From Betaproteobacteria bacterium (GTDB lineage Bacteria; Pseudomonadota; Gammaproteobacteria; Burkholderiales; Burkholderiaceae): DNA of 21,472 nt. The stretch lies in NCBI GenBank assembly GCA_009921765.1, contig RFXC01000048.1:1-21472 (forward strand). The letters run 5' to 3'. Numbering within the stretch: the first letter of the stretch is position 1; every line of letters begins with the position of its first letter. Made by a program: the position numbers and the translations under genes. The notes beneath the pieces were generated by a model that ran no database searches, was not told the origin of the DNA, and was given only the letters and a program-made list of their open reading frames with translations. This document shows positions 1 to 9,205 of the stretch, one piece after another.

Positions 1-946
1 ACCAGCCGACGAGCCGCTGGGCCGTGCGGTAGTTCGCCAGCTGCGCCGCGCGCAGATCCGGTCGCTTCCCGCGCCCACGACGCCAGTCGTCGTGGTGGGC
101 AACCTGGTGGTGGGCGGCGCCGGCAAAACCCCGCTCGCCATTGCCATCGCGCGCGGCCTTCGGGCGCATGGCCACCAGGTGGGATTGCTTTGTAGCGGCT
201 ACCGCGGCGCGCGACAGGAAGCGCGGCTGGTTCTGCCCTCGGCCGATGCGGGCGAGCATGGCGATGAGGCGGTGCTGCTCGCACGGGCGGGCTGCGGCCC
301 CGTCGCGGCGGGACGGCACCGGGGCCAGGCATTCGCCATGCTGTTGCGCGAACACCCCGAGCTGACGGTCGTGGTGTCGGATGACGGCCTTCAACATGTT
401 CATCTGCCCAGAACCATCGAGCTGGCGGTGTTCGACCGGCGCGGGGCGGGCAATGGCCGACTGCTCCCCGCCGGGCCGCTCCGTGAGTCGCTCTCGGCAT
501 TGGCCGGGATGGATGCAATCGTCCTGAACGGGCAAGCGGTGTGTCCGGTCCCTCACCCCAGGGTGTTCGGCTTCCACATGGTTGCCGAACGCTTTGTTCC
601 GCTTGCCGCGCATCATGACCCGATCGCGGCTGCCGACTTTGCCAGCTTCGCGGCGCAGGCGTCGGTCGCCGCCCTGGCCGGGATCGGCGAGCCCGAGCGC
701 TTCTTCGAGATGCTTCGAGGCCTGGGCATCAGGGCGCAGGCGCTGCCGTTGCCGGACCACGCGCCTATCGCGCGAACGCGCCTTGACAGCCTGCAAGCCG
801 ACCTTGTGCTGATGACCACCAAGGACGCCGTAAAATGCGCGGGCTTCGCAGACCCGCGATGCTGGGCGCTCGAGGTGAGCGCCGAACCTGATCCCCAACT
901 GATTTCCTGGCTGGCCGAGGTGCTCGTTGGACACACGTCTGCTTGA
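1..946 (+). CDS. lpxK: Tetraacyldisaccharide 4'-kinase LpxK (5' end missing)
   Basis: LpxK phosphorylates the 4' position of the lipid A disaccharide precursor at the cytoplasmic face of the inner membrane. The reading frame is open from base 2 and the first visible residues (PADEPLGRAVVRQ) precede the P-loop, so the true start lies upstream of the window. Visible hallmarks are the Walker A-like stretch VGNLVVGGAGKTP (from base 92), the SDDGLQH motif, the DRRGAGNGRLLPAGPLRE segment and the late MTTKDAVKC motif, all typical of the family. About 50 N-terminal residues are probably missing. The 3' end overlaps the next gene by 20 bases, pointing to one transcript. Identification is firm; only the start is unknown. 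Confidence 0.95.
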   Translation, partial: PADEPLGRAVVRQLRRAQIRSLPAPTTPVVVVGNLVVGGAGKTPLAIAIARGLRAHGHQVGLLCSGYRGARQEARLVLPSADAGEHGDEAVLLARAGCGPVAAGRHRGQAFAMLLREHPELTVVVSDDGLQHVHLPRTIELAVFDRRGAGNGRLLPAGPLRESLSALAGMDAIVLNGQAVCPVPHPRVFGFHMVAERFVPLAAHHDPIAAADFASFAAQASVAALAGIGEPERFFEMLRGLGIRAQALPLPDHAPIARTRLDSLQADLVLMTTKDAVKCAGFADPRCWALEVSAEPDPQLISWLAEVLVGHTSA

Positions 947-1133
947 AATTCTGGTCTGCCCGATCTGCAAGGGCCCGCTTCGGAAGCGCCGGGGCGGCAC
1001 GGCGGCCGATGGCGCCGATCTCGATGCCGAACTGCTTTGCATGCCTGACCGCATGGCGTTTCCGGTTCGAGACGGCATCCCGCGCATGCTGGTCGACGAG
1101 GCGCGACGGCTCGACGACACCGAGATCGCCTGA
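927..1133 (+). CDS. Trm112/YcaR family small protein
   Basis: A 68-residue protein of the Trm112-like family (UPF0434/YcaR), usually found between lpxK and kdsB. Its molecular role in bacteria is not settled; the eukaryotic namesake is a small activator of methyltransferases that binds zinc. The N-terminus has the family pattern LLEILVCPICKGPL with a CPIC pair at residues 11-14, a further Cys near residue 37, and the closing PVRDGIPRMLVDEARR segment. The start is TTG at 927. It is chosen because it gives the usual family N-terminus (MDxRLLEIL) and has GAGG (917-920) six bases upstream. It overlaps lpxK by 20 bases, suggesting translational coupling. Confidence 0.88.
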   Translation: MDTRLLEILVCPICKGPLRKRRGGTAADGADLDAELLCMPDRMAFPVRDGIPRMLVDEARRLDDTEIA

Positions 1134-1148
1134 ACTCGCCAAGCCTCC

Positions 1149-1936
1149 ATGTCAACTCCCGCCTTCATCGCCCTGATCCCGGCGCGGCTCGCCTCCACCC
1201 GACTGCCCGACAAACCGCTTGCCGACATTGGCGGCCAACCCATGGTGGTGCGCGTTGCCGAGCGGGCGGCCGCTTCCGGGGCGCGGATGGTGGCGGTCGC
1301 CACCGATTCGGAACGGATCGCAGCGAGCGTGCGCGCCGCAGGGTTTACCGCTGTCCTCACCCGCAGCAGCCACCCCTCGGGCACTGACCGCCTGGCCGAG
1401 GCGGCAGCCGCGCTGGGTCTTGAGCAGGCCGATATCGTCGTCAATGTGCAGGGCGATGAACCGATGGTGCCGCCGTCGCTGATCGCCGCCGTCGCCACCC
1501 GCCTTGCCGAGAGTCCCGACTGCGCCATTGCCACTGCAGCCCATCCCATCACCTCGGCGGCGGAGTTTCGAAATCCAAATGTCGTGAAGGTGATCACCGA
1601 TGCGGCCGGACGCGCCATCACCTTTTCCCGCGCGCCGATTCCACACGAACGCGACGCCACCGCGGCGTCCACGCCCGACGGCCTGTCGCCCGCGCTGCTT
1701 GCAAGCGGGCTGCCGCTTCGCCACATCGGGCTCTATGCCTACCGCGCCGATTTTCTGGCTCGATTTCCGAATCTGCCCCCGGCGCCGCTCGAACAAATTG
1801 AAGCGCTCGAGCAGATGCGCGCGATCTGGCACGGGTTCCGGATCGCCGTGCATGTAACCGAACTCGCGCCACCGCCGGGCGTGGATACGCCGGCCGATCT
1901 GGCGAGGGTCCGTGCGCTCTGGTCAATCCCGTCAAA

Positions 1937-1940
<4 letters not shown>
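1149..1940 (+). CDS. kdsB: 3-deoxy-manno-octulosonate cytidylyltransferase KdsB
   Basis: KdsB is the cytosolic enzyme that activates KDO for lipopolysaccharide inner-core assembly: CTP + KDO gives CMP-KDO + PPi. The 263-residue length is slightly longer than the usual ~250. Family motifs are clear: [15 protein letters not shown] at residues 10-24 (nucleotide binding), VNVQGDEP at 98-105 (metal/CTP site), the FSRAPIP stretch and [12 protein letters not shown] in the second half. It follows the Trm112 gene by 15 bases and shares its pathway with lpxK, so these three probably form one envelope-biogenesis transcript. The ribosome binding site upstream of ATG 1149 is weak, but the encoded N-terminus fits the family. 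Confidence 0.96.
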
Positions 1941-2649
<709 letters not shown>

Positions 2650-2651
<2 letters not shown>

Positions 2652-2667
2652 GCGTCTGCAGACGCCT
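2650..2667. repeat. 18-bp perfect palindrome at the adk stop codon
   Basis: AGGCGTCTG followed directly by CAGACGCCT is a perfect palindrome whose first base pairs sit in the adk TAG stop codon. As RNA it would fold into a 7-bp stem with a UGCA loop. As DNA it has the symmetry of a dimeric regulator site. No U-run follows, so it is not a canonical terminator. Confidence 0.6.
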
Positions 2668-2672
2668 GTGTG

Positions 2673-2700
2673 GCATCGGGGGCGGCGCCCGCCCCGATGC
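2673..2700 (+). terminator. Hairpin between adk and hppA, possible weak terminator
   Basis: GCATCGGGG (2673-2681) pairs perfectly with CCCCGATGC (2692-2700) around a 10-base GC-rich loop. It sits 5 bases after the palindrome at the end of adk. The following bases are not U-rich, so it may act as a transcript-end stabiliser or a Rho-dependent pause rather than an intrinsic terminator. Confidence 0.4.
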
Positions 2701-2740
2701 ATCTCAACGTGTAACCGACACGACCGCCGCAACGGGCGGC

Positions 2741-2768
2741 TTAGCGTTCGGCTGCGCACGTGTAAAAT
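2741..2768 (+). promoter_or_regulatory. Candidate promoter for hppA
   Basis: TAAAAT (2763-2768) is a good -10 box (5 of 6) in a locally AT-richer stretch. A weak -35, TTAGCG (2741-2746), lies 16 bases upstream. Transcription would begin around 2775, giving a leader of about 40 bases before the ATG at 2816, with GGAGG (2803-2807) as ribosome binding site. Confidence 0.4.
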
Positions 2769-2815
2769 CCCGCCGCTTTATCTAAACAAACCATAGTGAC
2801 AACGGAGGATCGATC

Positions 2816-4870
2816 ATGACTGCAACCAATGCGGGCGTTTGGCTCGCGCTGGCCTGCGGCGTCATCGCGGTGCTGTACGGCATCGTGTCAAGCCGCTGGA
2901 TTCTGGGGCTGGATGCTGGCAATGCGCGGATGCAGGAAATCGGCGCGGCCATTCAGCAGGGCGCGAAGGCCTACCTGAATCGCCAGTACCGCACCATCGG
3001 CCTGGTGGGCGTGATCCTCTTCATCATCATCCTGGTCGTTCCGGGTCTGGGAATGTCGACGGCGGTCGGTTTCGCGATCGGCGCCGTTCTCTCCGGTGCG
3101 GCGGGTTACATCGGCATGAATGTGTCGGTCCGTGCCAACGTGCGCACCGCGCAAGCCGCTACCGTGGGTCTGAACGAAGCGCTGGCGGTGGCCTTCCGGG
3201 GCGGCGCCATCACCGGCATGCTGGTGGTGGGTCTCGGCCTTCTTGGCGTGGCCGGCTACTACGCGTTTCTGGTCGGAAGCGCGGGCAAGATCACCGACCT
3301 GCATCATGTGCTGAAGCCCCTGATCGGTCTGGCCTTCGGTTCATCGCTCATCTCGATCTTCGCGCGTCTCGGTGGCGGTATCTTCACCAAAGGCGCAGAC
3401 GTCGGTGCCGATCTGGTAGGCAAGGTGGAAGCGGGCATCCCCGAAGACGATCCCCGCAACCCTGCGGTGATTGCCGACAACGTGGGTGACAACGTCGGCG
3501 ACTGCGCAGGCATGGCGGCCGACCTGTTCGAAACCTACGCCGTCACGCTGATCGCCACCATGCTGCTCGGCTCACTGATGGTCACCGGCGCAGAAATGCA
3601 GGCGGTGGTCTACCCGATGGCGCTGGGCGGGCTGTCGATCATCGCCTCGATCATCGGCTGCATGTTCGTGAAGGCCAAGCCGGGCGACACCAACATCATG
3701 GGCGCGCTCTACAAGGGCCTGATCGTGGCGGGCGTGATCGCAACCATCGCGTCCTATCCGATCACGCAGTGGATGTTCGCCGGCGCCACCCTTCCCAAAG
3801 GTCTCACGGTGATGAGCCTCTGGCTTTGCGTGGTCGTGGGCATGGTGCTCACCGGGCTGATCGTGTGGGTGACCGAGTACTACACCGGCACGCAATACGG
3901 TCCGGTGCGGTATGTGGCACAGGCCTCCACCACCGGTCACGCCACCAACATCATCGCCGGCATCGCCGTGTCGATGAAGTCCACCGCCTGGCCGGTGCTG
4001 ATGGTGTGCGCGGCCATCCTGTCCTCGTTCTGGCTGGCAGGTCTCTACGGTATCGCGATCGCAGCCACCGCCATGCTGTCCATGGCAGGCATCGTTGTGG
4101 CGCTCGACGCCTACGGCCCGATTACCGACAACGCCGGCGGTATCGCCGAGATGGCCGACCTGCCCGAGTCGGTGCGCAACATCACCGATCCACTGGACGC
4201 GGTGGGCAACACCACCAAGGCTGTGACCAAGGGCTACGCGATCGGCTCGGCCGGCCTTGCGGCCCTGGTGCTGTTTGCCGACTACACCCACGCGCTCGAG
4301 TCGGCCAAGATCCAGGTCACCTTCGATCTGTCCGACCACATGGTGATCATTGGCCTGTTCATCGGCGGGCTGATCCCGTTCCTGTTTGGCGCCATGGCCA
4401 TGGAAGCGGTTGGCCGCTCAGCGGGGGCGGTCGTTGAGGAAGTGCGTCGGCAGTTCCGCGAGATCAAAGGCATCATGGAAGGCACGGCCAAGCCCGACTA
4501 CTCGCGTGCGGTCGATCTGCTCACCACGTCGGCCATCAAGGAAATGATCATCCCGTCGCTCCTGCCGGTGATCGTTCCGGTGGTGGTCGGTCTGGTGCTC
4601 GGTCCCAAGGCACTGGGCGGCCTGCTGATGGGCACCATCATCACCGGTCTGTTCGTGGCCATCTCGATGTGTACCGGCGGCGGCGCGTGGGACAACGCCA
4701 AAAAGTACATCGAAGAAGGTCATCACGGCGGCAAGGGATCAGACGCCCACAAGGCGGCGGTCACCGGTGACACGGTTGGCGACCCCTACAAGGACACCGC
4801 GGGCCCGGCTGTGAACCCGCTCATCAAGATCATCAACATCGTGGCGCTGCTTATCGTGCCCCTGCTGTAA
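2816..4870 (+). CDS. hppA: K+-independent membrane-bound proton-pumping pyrophosphatase
   Basis: An integral inner-membrane pump that couples hydrolysis of pyrophosphate to ion export. The 684 residues alternate hydrophobic segments with conserved acidic loops. DVGAD begins at residue 195 (PPi/Mg binding), DNVGDNVGD spans 221-229, DAYGPITDN carries D431 and D438, D626 is in GGAWDN, and the C-terminal DPYKD carries D656-D660. The subtype motif reads [10 protein letters not shown] with Lys468 and Thr471. Family work shows that Lys here replaces the K+ requirement, marking the K+-independent class, whose characterised members pump H+. It has its own probable promoter and a strong terminator, so it is likely a single-gene unit. 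Pump-ion assignment is inference from family class. Confidence 0.96.
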   Translation: MTATNAGVWLALACGVIAVLYGIVSSRWILGLDAGNARMQEIGAAIQQGAKAYLNRQYRTIGLVGVILFIIILVVPGLGMSTAVGFAIGAVLSGAAGYIGMNVSVRANVRTAQAATVGLNEALAVAFRGGAITGMLVVGLGLLGVAGYYAFLVGSAGKITDLHHVLKPLIGLAFGSSLISIFARLGGGIFTKGADVGADLVGKVEAGIPEDDPRNPAVIADNVGDNVGDCAGMAADLFETYAVTLIATMLLGSLMVTGAEMQAVVYPMALGGLSIIASIIGCMFVKAKPGDTNIMGALYKGLIVAGVIATIASYPITQWMFAGATLPKGLTVMSLWLCVVVGMVLTGLIVWVTEYYTGTQYGPVRYVAQASTTGHATNIIAGIAVSMKSTAWPVLMVCAAILSSFWLAGLYGIAIAATAMLSMAGIVVALDAYGPITDNAGGIAEMADLPESVRNITDPLDAVGNTTKAVTKGYAIGSAGLAALVLFADYTHALESAKIQVTFDLSDHMVIIGLFIGGLIPFLFGAMAMEAVGRSAGAVVEEVRRQFREIKGIMEGTAKPDYSRAVDLLTTSAIKEMIIPSLLPVIVPVVVGLVLGPKALGGLLMGTIITGLFVAISMCTGGGAWDNAKKYIEEGHHGGKGSDAHKAAVTGDTVGDPYKDTAGPAVNPLIKIINIVALLIVPLL

Positions 4871-4892
4871 CCGGGCATGATCTGAGCATCCG

Positions 4893-4918
4893 GGGCGGCC
4901 TCGCGGGGCCGCCCTTTT
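4893..4918 (+). terminator. Rho-independent terminator after hppA
   Basis: GGGCGGCC (4893-4900) pairs with GGCCGCCC (4907-4914) around a 6-base loop and is followed immediately by TTTT. It lies 22 bases after the hppA stop and is the best intrinsic terminator in the window. Confidence 0.85.
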
Positions 4919-5002
4919 CATTTGTGCGGCGCAGTCCGGCAGCGGGTCTGGCGGTCGCTGCACAATCCGTCTGACGCAATACTCACTTTCACGGAGCTTT
5001 GA

Positions 5003-5767
5003 ATGGACTATCAGGGCAAGGTTGTCATCGTTACCGGCGGCGCATCGGGCCTGGGCGGTGCCACTGCAAAAATGATCGCGGCAGGCGGCGGCAAGGTACT
5101 GATCGCCGATGTCAATGCCGATCTCGGAACGCGGTTCGCGGCGGACATCGGTTCGGGGTCGCGTTTCATCCGCTGCGACGTCACCTCGGACGCCGATGCC
5201 AAGGCCACGGTCAGCGCCGCCTGCGACATGGGCACGCTCGTTGGCCTGGTGAACTGTGCCGGCGTGGGCTCGCCCGGCAAAACCGTGGGCAAGGAAGGAC
5301 CGCTGCCGCTCGAAGCCTTCAGCCGGGTGATCAACATCAACCTGATCGGCACCTTCAACATGATCCGGATCGCGGCGGCAGCCATGATGGGCAACGCACC
5401 GAGCGACGAAGGCGAACGGGGTGTCATCGTCAACACTGCGTCGGTCGCAGCCTTTGACGGCCAGATTGGTCAGTCAGCCTATGCGGCCTCAAAGGGCGGG
5501 GTGGTCGGGATGACGCTACCGATCGCGCGCGAATTCGCCCGCGACGGCATCCGGGTGGTCACCATTGCGCCGGGACTCTTTCTCACCCCGTTGCTTCAGT
5601 CACTGCCGCCCGCCGCACAGGAATCGCTTGGCAAACAGGTACCGTTTCCTGCTCGCCTCGGGCGGCCCGACGAGTTCGCGCAGATGGTCGGCCATGTGTT
5701 TGCCAACCTGATGATCAATGGCGAAACCATCCGGCTCGACGGCGCGATCCGGATGGCGCCGAAGTAA
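5003..5767 (+). CDS. SDR family, type-II 3-hydroxyacyl-CoA dehydrogenase-like oxidoreductase
   Basis: A 254-residue classical short-chain dehydrogenase/reductase using NAD(H). The cofactor motif TGGASGLG is at residues 11-18, an acidic Asp follows the second strand (IADVNAD, favouring NAD over NADP), NCAGVG marks the adenine-ring side, and the catalytic Tyr160-x3-Lys164 is preceded by NTASVAAFDGQ. The overall pattern, including GERGVIVNTASVAAFDGQIGQ, resembles the HSD10/type-II 3-hydroxyacyl-CoA dehydrogenase group that oxidises 3-hydroxyacyl-CoA in fatty-acid or branched-chain catabolism. ACGGAG (4991-4996) is a good ribosome site six bases before the ATG. It stands alone after the hppA terminator and converges on the amidase gene 16 bases away. 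Substrate is inferred. Confidence 0.85.
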   Translation: MDYQGKVVIVTGGASGLGGATAKMIAAGGGKVLIADVNADLGTRFAADIGSGSRFIRCDVTSDADAKATVSAACDMGTLVGLVNCAGVGSPGKTVGKEGPLPLEAFSRVININLIGTFNMIRIAAAAMMGNAPSDEGERGVIVNTASVAAFDGQIGQSAYAASKGGVVGMTLPIAREFARDGIRVVTIAPGLFLTPLLQSLPPAAQESLGKQVPFPARLGRPDEFAQMVGHVFANLMINGETIRLDGAIRMAPK

Positions 5768-5783
5768 GCCGACCGCGGCGCAG

Positions 5784-7109
5784 TCAGGCACCCGCCGCAA
5801 GGCGGGTCTCGAACCAGCGGCCCAGGGCAAGCAGGCCCGCATCGGCATCGCGCCGCCCCACCAGCTGCAGGCTGGTGGGCAGCCCGTCGACGTGCGCAGT
5901 TGGCAGCACAAGCGCCGGCACGCCGGCAAACGAAAACGACGCAGTCTGTCCAAGGACGGCATCGCGAACGCTCATCATGCCGCCTTCGGTGTCGATATCG
6001 GTCTGGCCGCGCTTAGGGGGCAACACCGCGTTGCCGGGCATGATCAGCGCGTCGTAATCCGACAGAATCCCATCCAGCTGGGCCGCGAGTGCGTCCCGCA
6101 TCTTGAGGCTGGCAATGTAATCGGCTGCTGGCACGGTGAGCCCTGCACGCAGGGGCGGCGCCACCAGCTCCGAAAACCCCTCGCCGCCTTCGGCCAGCGC
6201 CCGCCTGTGCACCCAGGCGGCTTCGGCCCGTACCAACGGCGTGTAAGCCTCCCAGCCACGTGGAATGAGCGGCGCCTCGATGGCATCCACCGTCATGCCG
6301 TCGGCGCGGAGCGAGGCGACCATGCGCTCGAATACCTCGCGTACAGCCGGCTGCAGACGACCGCGCAGCCAGGTCTCGGGCACGGCCAGGCGCGGCTTGC
6401 GGGCCACCGCACCATGACGGGTGGAGCGCCCCGACATCACCTCAAAGAGCAGTGCGCAATCGGCAACGCTCCGCGCGAGGGGGCCGGCGTGGTCGCAGGT
6501 CCATGACAGGTGGAGGCCGCCATCGAGGGGTACCGCACCATAGCTTGGCTTGAATCCGACCACGCCACAGAACGCGGCCGGAATCCGGATCGAACCGCCG
6601 GTGTCGCTACCGACCGCGCCCAGTCCGATGCCACGGGCGACTGCCACCGCCGCGCCGCTCGAGGAGCCGCCGGCCTGACGCGAGGGATCAAACGGATTGC
6701 AGACATCGCCCGTCCAGCGATTCTCGCCGGTCGCTCCGAGCGCAACCTCGTGCAGGTTGGTCTTGGCAAAGATCAGCGCGCCCGCCTCACGCAACCGCGT
6801 GACCAGGCTCGCTTCGGCCTCACCCAGTTCATGAAGCGGCGCGCGGGTGCCCCCGCGGGTGGGCATGCCGGCCACGTTGAACAGGTCCTTGATCGAGATG
6901 GGAATGCCGTGGAGCGGCCCCACGGGCGCGCCGGACTGCGCCCGGGCATCGAGCGCATCGGCCGCGCGGCCCGCCTGATCCCAGTCGACCCAGGCCAGGG
7001 CGTTAAGGCTGGCCGCCGAATCCGCGGCAACGCGGCTCTCTTCGAGAAGGGCACGTGCGCTCGAGCGTCCCTCGCGCAGGGCGCTGGCGGCTTCGCTGAT
7101 GGTCTTCAT
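5784..7109 (-). CDS. Amidase signature family hydrolase
   Basis: A 441-residue amidase-signature enzyme that hydrolyses amide bonds with a Ser-cisSer-Lys triad. The triad is visible as Lys74 (PISIKDLF), cis-Ser149 (QAGGSSSG) and nucleophile Ser173 (DTGGSIRIP). The spacings 75 and 24 residues equal those of fatty acid amide hydrolase (142/217/241). GatA-like features are present but no gatB/gatC lies nearby, so this is probably a stand-alone amidase; the substrate cannot be read from sequence. The start is taken at the ATG ending at 7109, giving MKTISEAASAL; a TTG seven codons upstream is also possible. The gene diverges from the gamma-glutamyltranspeptidase 52 bases away. Confidence 0.88.
   Translation of the reverse strand: MKTISEAASALREGRSSARALLEESRVAADSAASLNALAWVDWDQAGRAADALDARAQSGAPVGPLHGIPISIKDLFNVAGMPTRGGTRAPLHELGEAEASLVTRLREAGALIFAKTNLHEVALGATGENRWTGDVCNPFDPSRQAGGSSSGAAVAVARGIGLGAVGSDTGGSIRIPAAFCGVVGFKPSYGAVPLDGGLHLSWTCDHAGPLARSVADCALLFEVMSGRSTRHGAVARKPRLAVPETWLRGRLQPAVREVFERMVASLRADGMTVDAIEAPLIPRGWEAYTPLVRAEAAWVHRRALAEGGEGFSELVAPPLRAGLTVPAADYIASLKMRDALAAQLDGILSDYDALIMPGNAVLPPKRGQTDIDTEGGMMSVRDAVLGQTASFSFAGVPALVLPTAHVDGLPTSLQLVGRRDADAGLLALGRWFETRLAAGA
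5790..5807. repeat. Hairpin with GCAA tetraloop between convergent genes
   Basis: ACCCGCC (5790-5796) and GGCGGGT (5801-5807) form a perfect 7-bp stem closed by GCAA (GNRA tetraloop) on the plus strand. It lies in the last codons of the amidase gene and 22 bases after the SDR stop. It could stabilise or mark the 3' end of the SDR mRNA. No U-run follows on either strand. Confidence 0.45.
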
Positions 7110-7149
7110 CGGGGCGGTCACTCCGAACAATGATGGGCGGTGCGCACGC

Positions 7150-7155
7150 TATCAT
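7150..7155 (+). promoter_or_regulatory. Possible -10 box just upstream of ggt
   Basis: TATCAT lies six bases before the ATG at 7162. If used, transcription would begin at about the start codon, giving a leaderless or nearly leaderless mRNA, which fits the lack of a ribosome binding site. No convincing -35 hexamer is seen 16-18 bases upstream. Confidence 0.25.
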
Positions 7156-7161
7156 GGACTG

Positions 7162-9189
7162 ATGGCCGCGTCCTCGAATCCGCTGGGCATTCGACTATCG
7201 ATCGCGCTGTGCCTGTCCCTTGCCGTGCTGGCCGGGCAGGCGCAGCCCGTCGCGCCGCCGGCCGCTTTCGGGGCCCCGGTACCGTCGCTCGCCGAGCCCT
7301 CGTTGGGTGACCCGCCCGAGGCGGCGAGCGGGCGAGAAAGCAAGCCCGTGATCCGGGCCCGTGAGTTTTTGGCGGTCACTGCGCATCCGCTTGCCAGCGA
7401 GGCCGCGTTTGCGATGCTGGCCGAGGGCGGAAGTGCGGTCGACGCTGCCATTGCCGCGCAGGCAGTGCTTGCGCTGGTCGAGCCCCAGTCCTCGGGCGTG
7501 GGCGGCGGAGGCTTTCTGCTGCATCACGATCCGGCGCGAGGGTGGGTCCAGGCCTACGACGGTCGGGAGACGGCCCCCGCAGCGGCGCGCCCGGATCGGT
7601 TTGTCGATGCGGCGGGCCGTCCACTCGGATTTGCGGCGGCCGTCATCGGCGGCCGATCCGTAGGGGTGCCCGGCCTCTTCCGAATGCTGGAGCTTGCGCA
7701 TCGCGACCATGGCGTGTTGCCGTGGATCAGGCTGTTCGAGCACGCCATCAGGCATGCACGCGAGGGGTTCAGGCTCAGTCCGCGGCTGCACACGCTCCTC
7801 GCCCGCGACCGATGGCTGCGTGACGATCCCGACGCCCGCGCACTGTTTTACGACAGCGAAGGGCGGGCACTGCCGATTGGCACATTGCTGCGCCATCCCG
7901 CGCTCGCCGACACGCTCGCCGCCATTGCCCGGCACGGCGCCGAGGTCCTCCATCAGGGTCCGATCGCCCGCGACCTGGTGGCCCGCGTACAGGGTCATGC
8001 CACGAATCCAGGCGACCTGACAGAAGACGATCTGCGCAACTACCGGGCGCTGCGCCGCACGCCCGTGTGCACCGCGCATCGCGACTGGCTGCTGTGCGGC
8101 ATGCCGCCGCCCTCGGCGGGCGCGATCTCGGTTGCGCAGATTCTTGCAATTGGCGACCATGCGGCGGGGCCCAGCACGCGCCTGGCGGGCCATCACGACG
8201 CAATGGCACCCCCCGCCCACGCGATGGCGGCCGCCCACGGCGCAATGGCGCCCCCTCACGGCCCGACAGGGACCCCTGCCAGCGTCATGGCAGCCCACCT
8301 ATTCACCGAGGCCGGCCGACTCGCTTTCGCCGATCGCGACCGCTGGATCGCCGACCCGGCATTCGCCCGCGTTCCGGTCCGCGCCCTGCTCGATTCACGC
8401 TACCTGCGCGCCCGCGCCACGCTCATCGGCCCGACATCGATCGATACCGCGCGCCCTGGTGACCCCGAGCGCTTTCTCGCGGAAACCCGGGCGCACCATG
8501 CGCTTGAAGGCGAGGTCGAGTCCACCACCCATCTGTCGATCACCGATCGCGCAGGCCGAACCGTCGTGCTCACCTCGTCGATCGAACACGCATTCGGTTC
8601 GCGCCTTATGGTGCGCGGTTTCCTCCTCAACAATCAGCTGACCGACTTCTCGTTCGTGGCGCAGACCTCGGACGGCCCCCATCCGAATCGGGTGGAGGGC
8701 GGAAAGCGCCCAAGGAGCTCCATGGCACCCACGCTGGTGTTCGGGCAGCCGGGCCATGTCATGGCGCAGACGAGCGGCCCTCGCAATGTGCCGGGCAGCA
8801 CGGCGGCCCCGCCCGTCGACGTACTGGGCGAAGACCCGTTTGCGGTCGGCACGCGGCCAATGGTGCTTGCGATCGGTTCGCCCGGCGGTCCATCGATCAT
8901 CAACTATGTCGCGCGAACCCTGATCGGGGTACTCCATGACGGCCTGCCGCTCCAGCAGGTGATCGATGCCCCCAACCTGGGGAGCCGCAACGGCCCGACC
9001 GAACTGGAGGCCGGGAGCACATCCGGCGCGCTCGCCGACGCGCTGGCGGCTCGCGCGCACCGTATCAGCCTCACGACGATGACCAGCGGCTTACACGGCA
9101 TAGCGAGGCGCTGCACGCCGGCGGGCGAAGATTGCGTCCTCGAAAGCGGGACCGACCCCAGGCGCGAGGGCCTCGCGCGCGGACGATGA
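7162..9189 (+). CDS. ggt: Gamma-glutamyltranspeptidase (secreted, with repeat insert)
   Basis: A 675-residue gamma-glutamyltransferase that cleaves or transfers the gamma-glutamyl group of glutathione and related peptides in the periplasm. Residues 1-27 form a signal peptide ending near GQA. The precursor should self-cleave before Thr455 (VESTTHLSITD), making Thr455 the N-terminal nucleophile of the small subunit. Other hallmarks are YDGRETAPAAA, LNNQLTDFSF, GGKRPRSSMAPT and GSPGGPSIINYV. Residues 347-367 hold a 7-residue repeat (three copies) not usual in the family. The ATG at 7162 is chosen because it begins the signal peptide directly; an in-frame ATG at 7099 would add 21 residues and run through the divergent promoter region. 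No clear ribosome site precedes it. Confidence 0.93.
   Translation: MAASSNPLGIRLSIALCLSLAVLAGQAQPVAPPAAFGAPVPSLAEPSLGDPPEAASGRESKPVIRAREFLAVTAHPLASEAAFAMLAEGGSAVDAAIAAQAVLALVEPQSSGVGGGGFLLHHDPARGWVQAYDGRETAPAAARPDRFVDAAGRPLGFAAAVIGGRSVGVPGLFRMLELAHRDHGVLPWIRLFEHAIRHAREGFRLSPRLHTLLARDRWLRDDPDARALFYDSEGRALPIGTLLRHPALADTLAAIARHGAEVLHQGPIARDLVARVQGHATNPGDLTEDDLRNYRALRRTPVCTAHRDWLLCGMPPPSAGAISVAQILAIGDHAAGPSTRLAGHHDAMAPPAHAMAAAHGAMAPPHGPTGTPASVMAAHLFTEAGRLAFADRDRWIADPAFARVPVRALLDSRYLRARATLIGPTSIDTARPGDPERFLAETRAHHALEGEVESTTHLSITDRAGRTVVLTSSIEHAFGSRLMVRGFLLNNQLTDFSFVAQTSDGPHPNRVEGGKRPRSSMAPTLVFGQPGHVMAQTSGPRNVPGSTAAPPVDVLGEDPFAVGTRPMVLAIGSPGGPSIINYVARTLIGVLHDGLPLQQVIDAPNLGSRNGPTELEAGSTSGALADALAARAHRISLTTMTSGLHGIARRCTPAGEDCVLESGTDPRREGLARGR
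8200..8262 (+). repeat. Three tandem 21-nt in-frame repeats inside ggt
   Basis: Three adjacent 21-base units (8200-8220, 8221-8241, 8242-8262) encode AMAPPAH, AMAAAHG and AMAPPHG. Each has the frame gcN-atg-gcN and a His codon near its end. They form most of a low-complexity insert between the PPPSAGAISVAQIL segment and HLFTEAGRLAFADRDR of the transpeptidase large subunit. Confidence 0.8.
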
Positions 9190-9205
9190 ACTCACGGAGA
9201 CAAGG

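Noticed and set aside
3572..4339. A 255-codon His/Gly-rich minus-strand frame opposite hppA
   Set aside because: The composition is the reverse-complement shadow of hydrophobic membrane codons; not a real gene.
5784..7109. Amidase considered as GatA of the glutamyl-tRNA amidotransferase
   Set aside because: No gatB or gatC beside it, and the triad alone does not separate GatA from other amidases; left as a general amidase.
7099..7161. Upstream start for the transpeptidase
   Set aside because: It would put 21 polar residues before a normal signal peptide and overlap the amidase start; the ATG at 7162 fits better.
8200..8262. Tandem repeat considered as a CRISPR or non-coding satellite
   Set aside because: The units are adjacent without spacers, keep the reading frame and lie within an intact gene.
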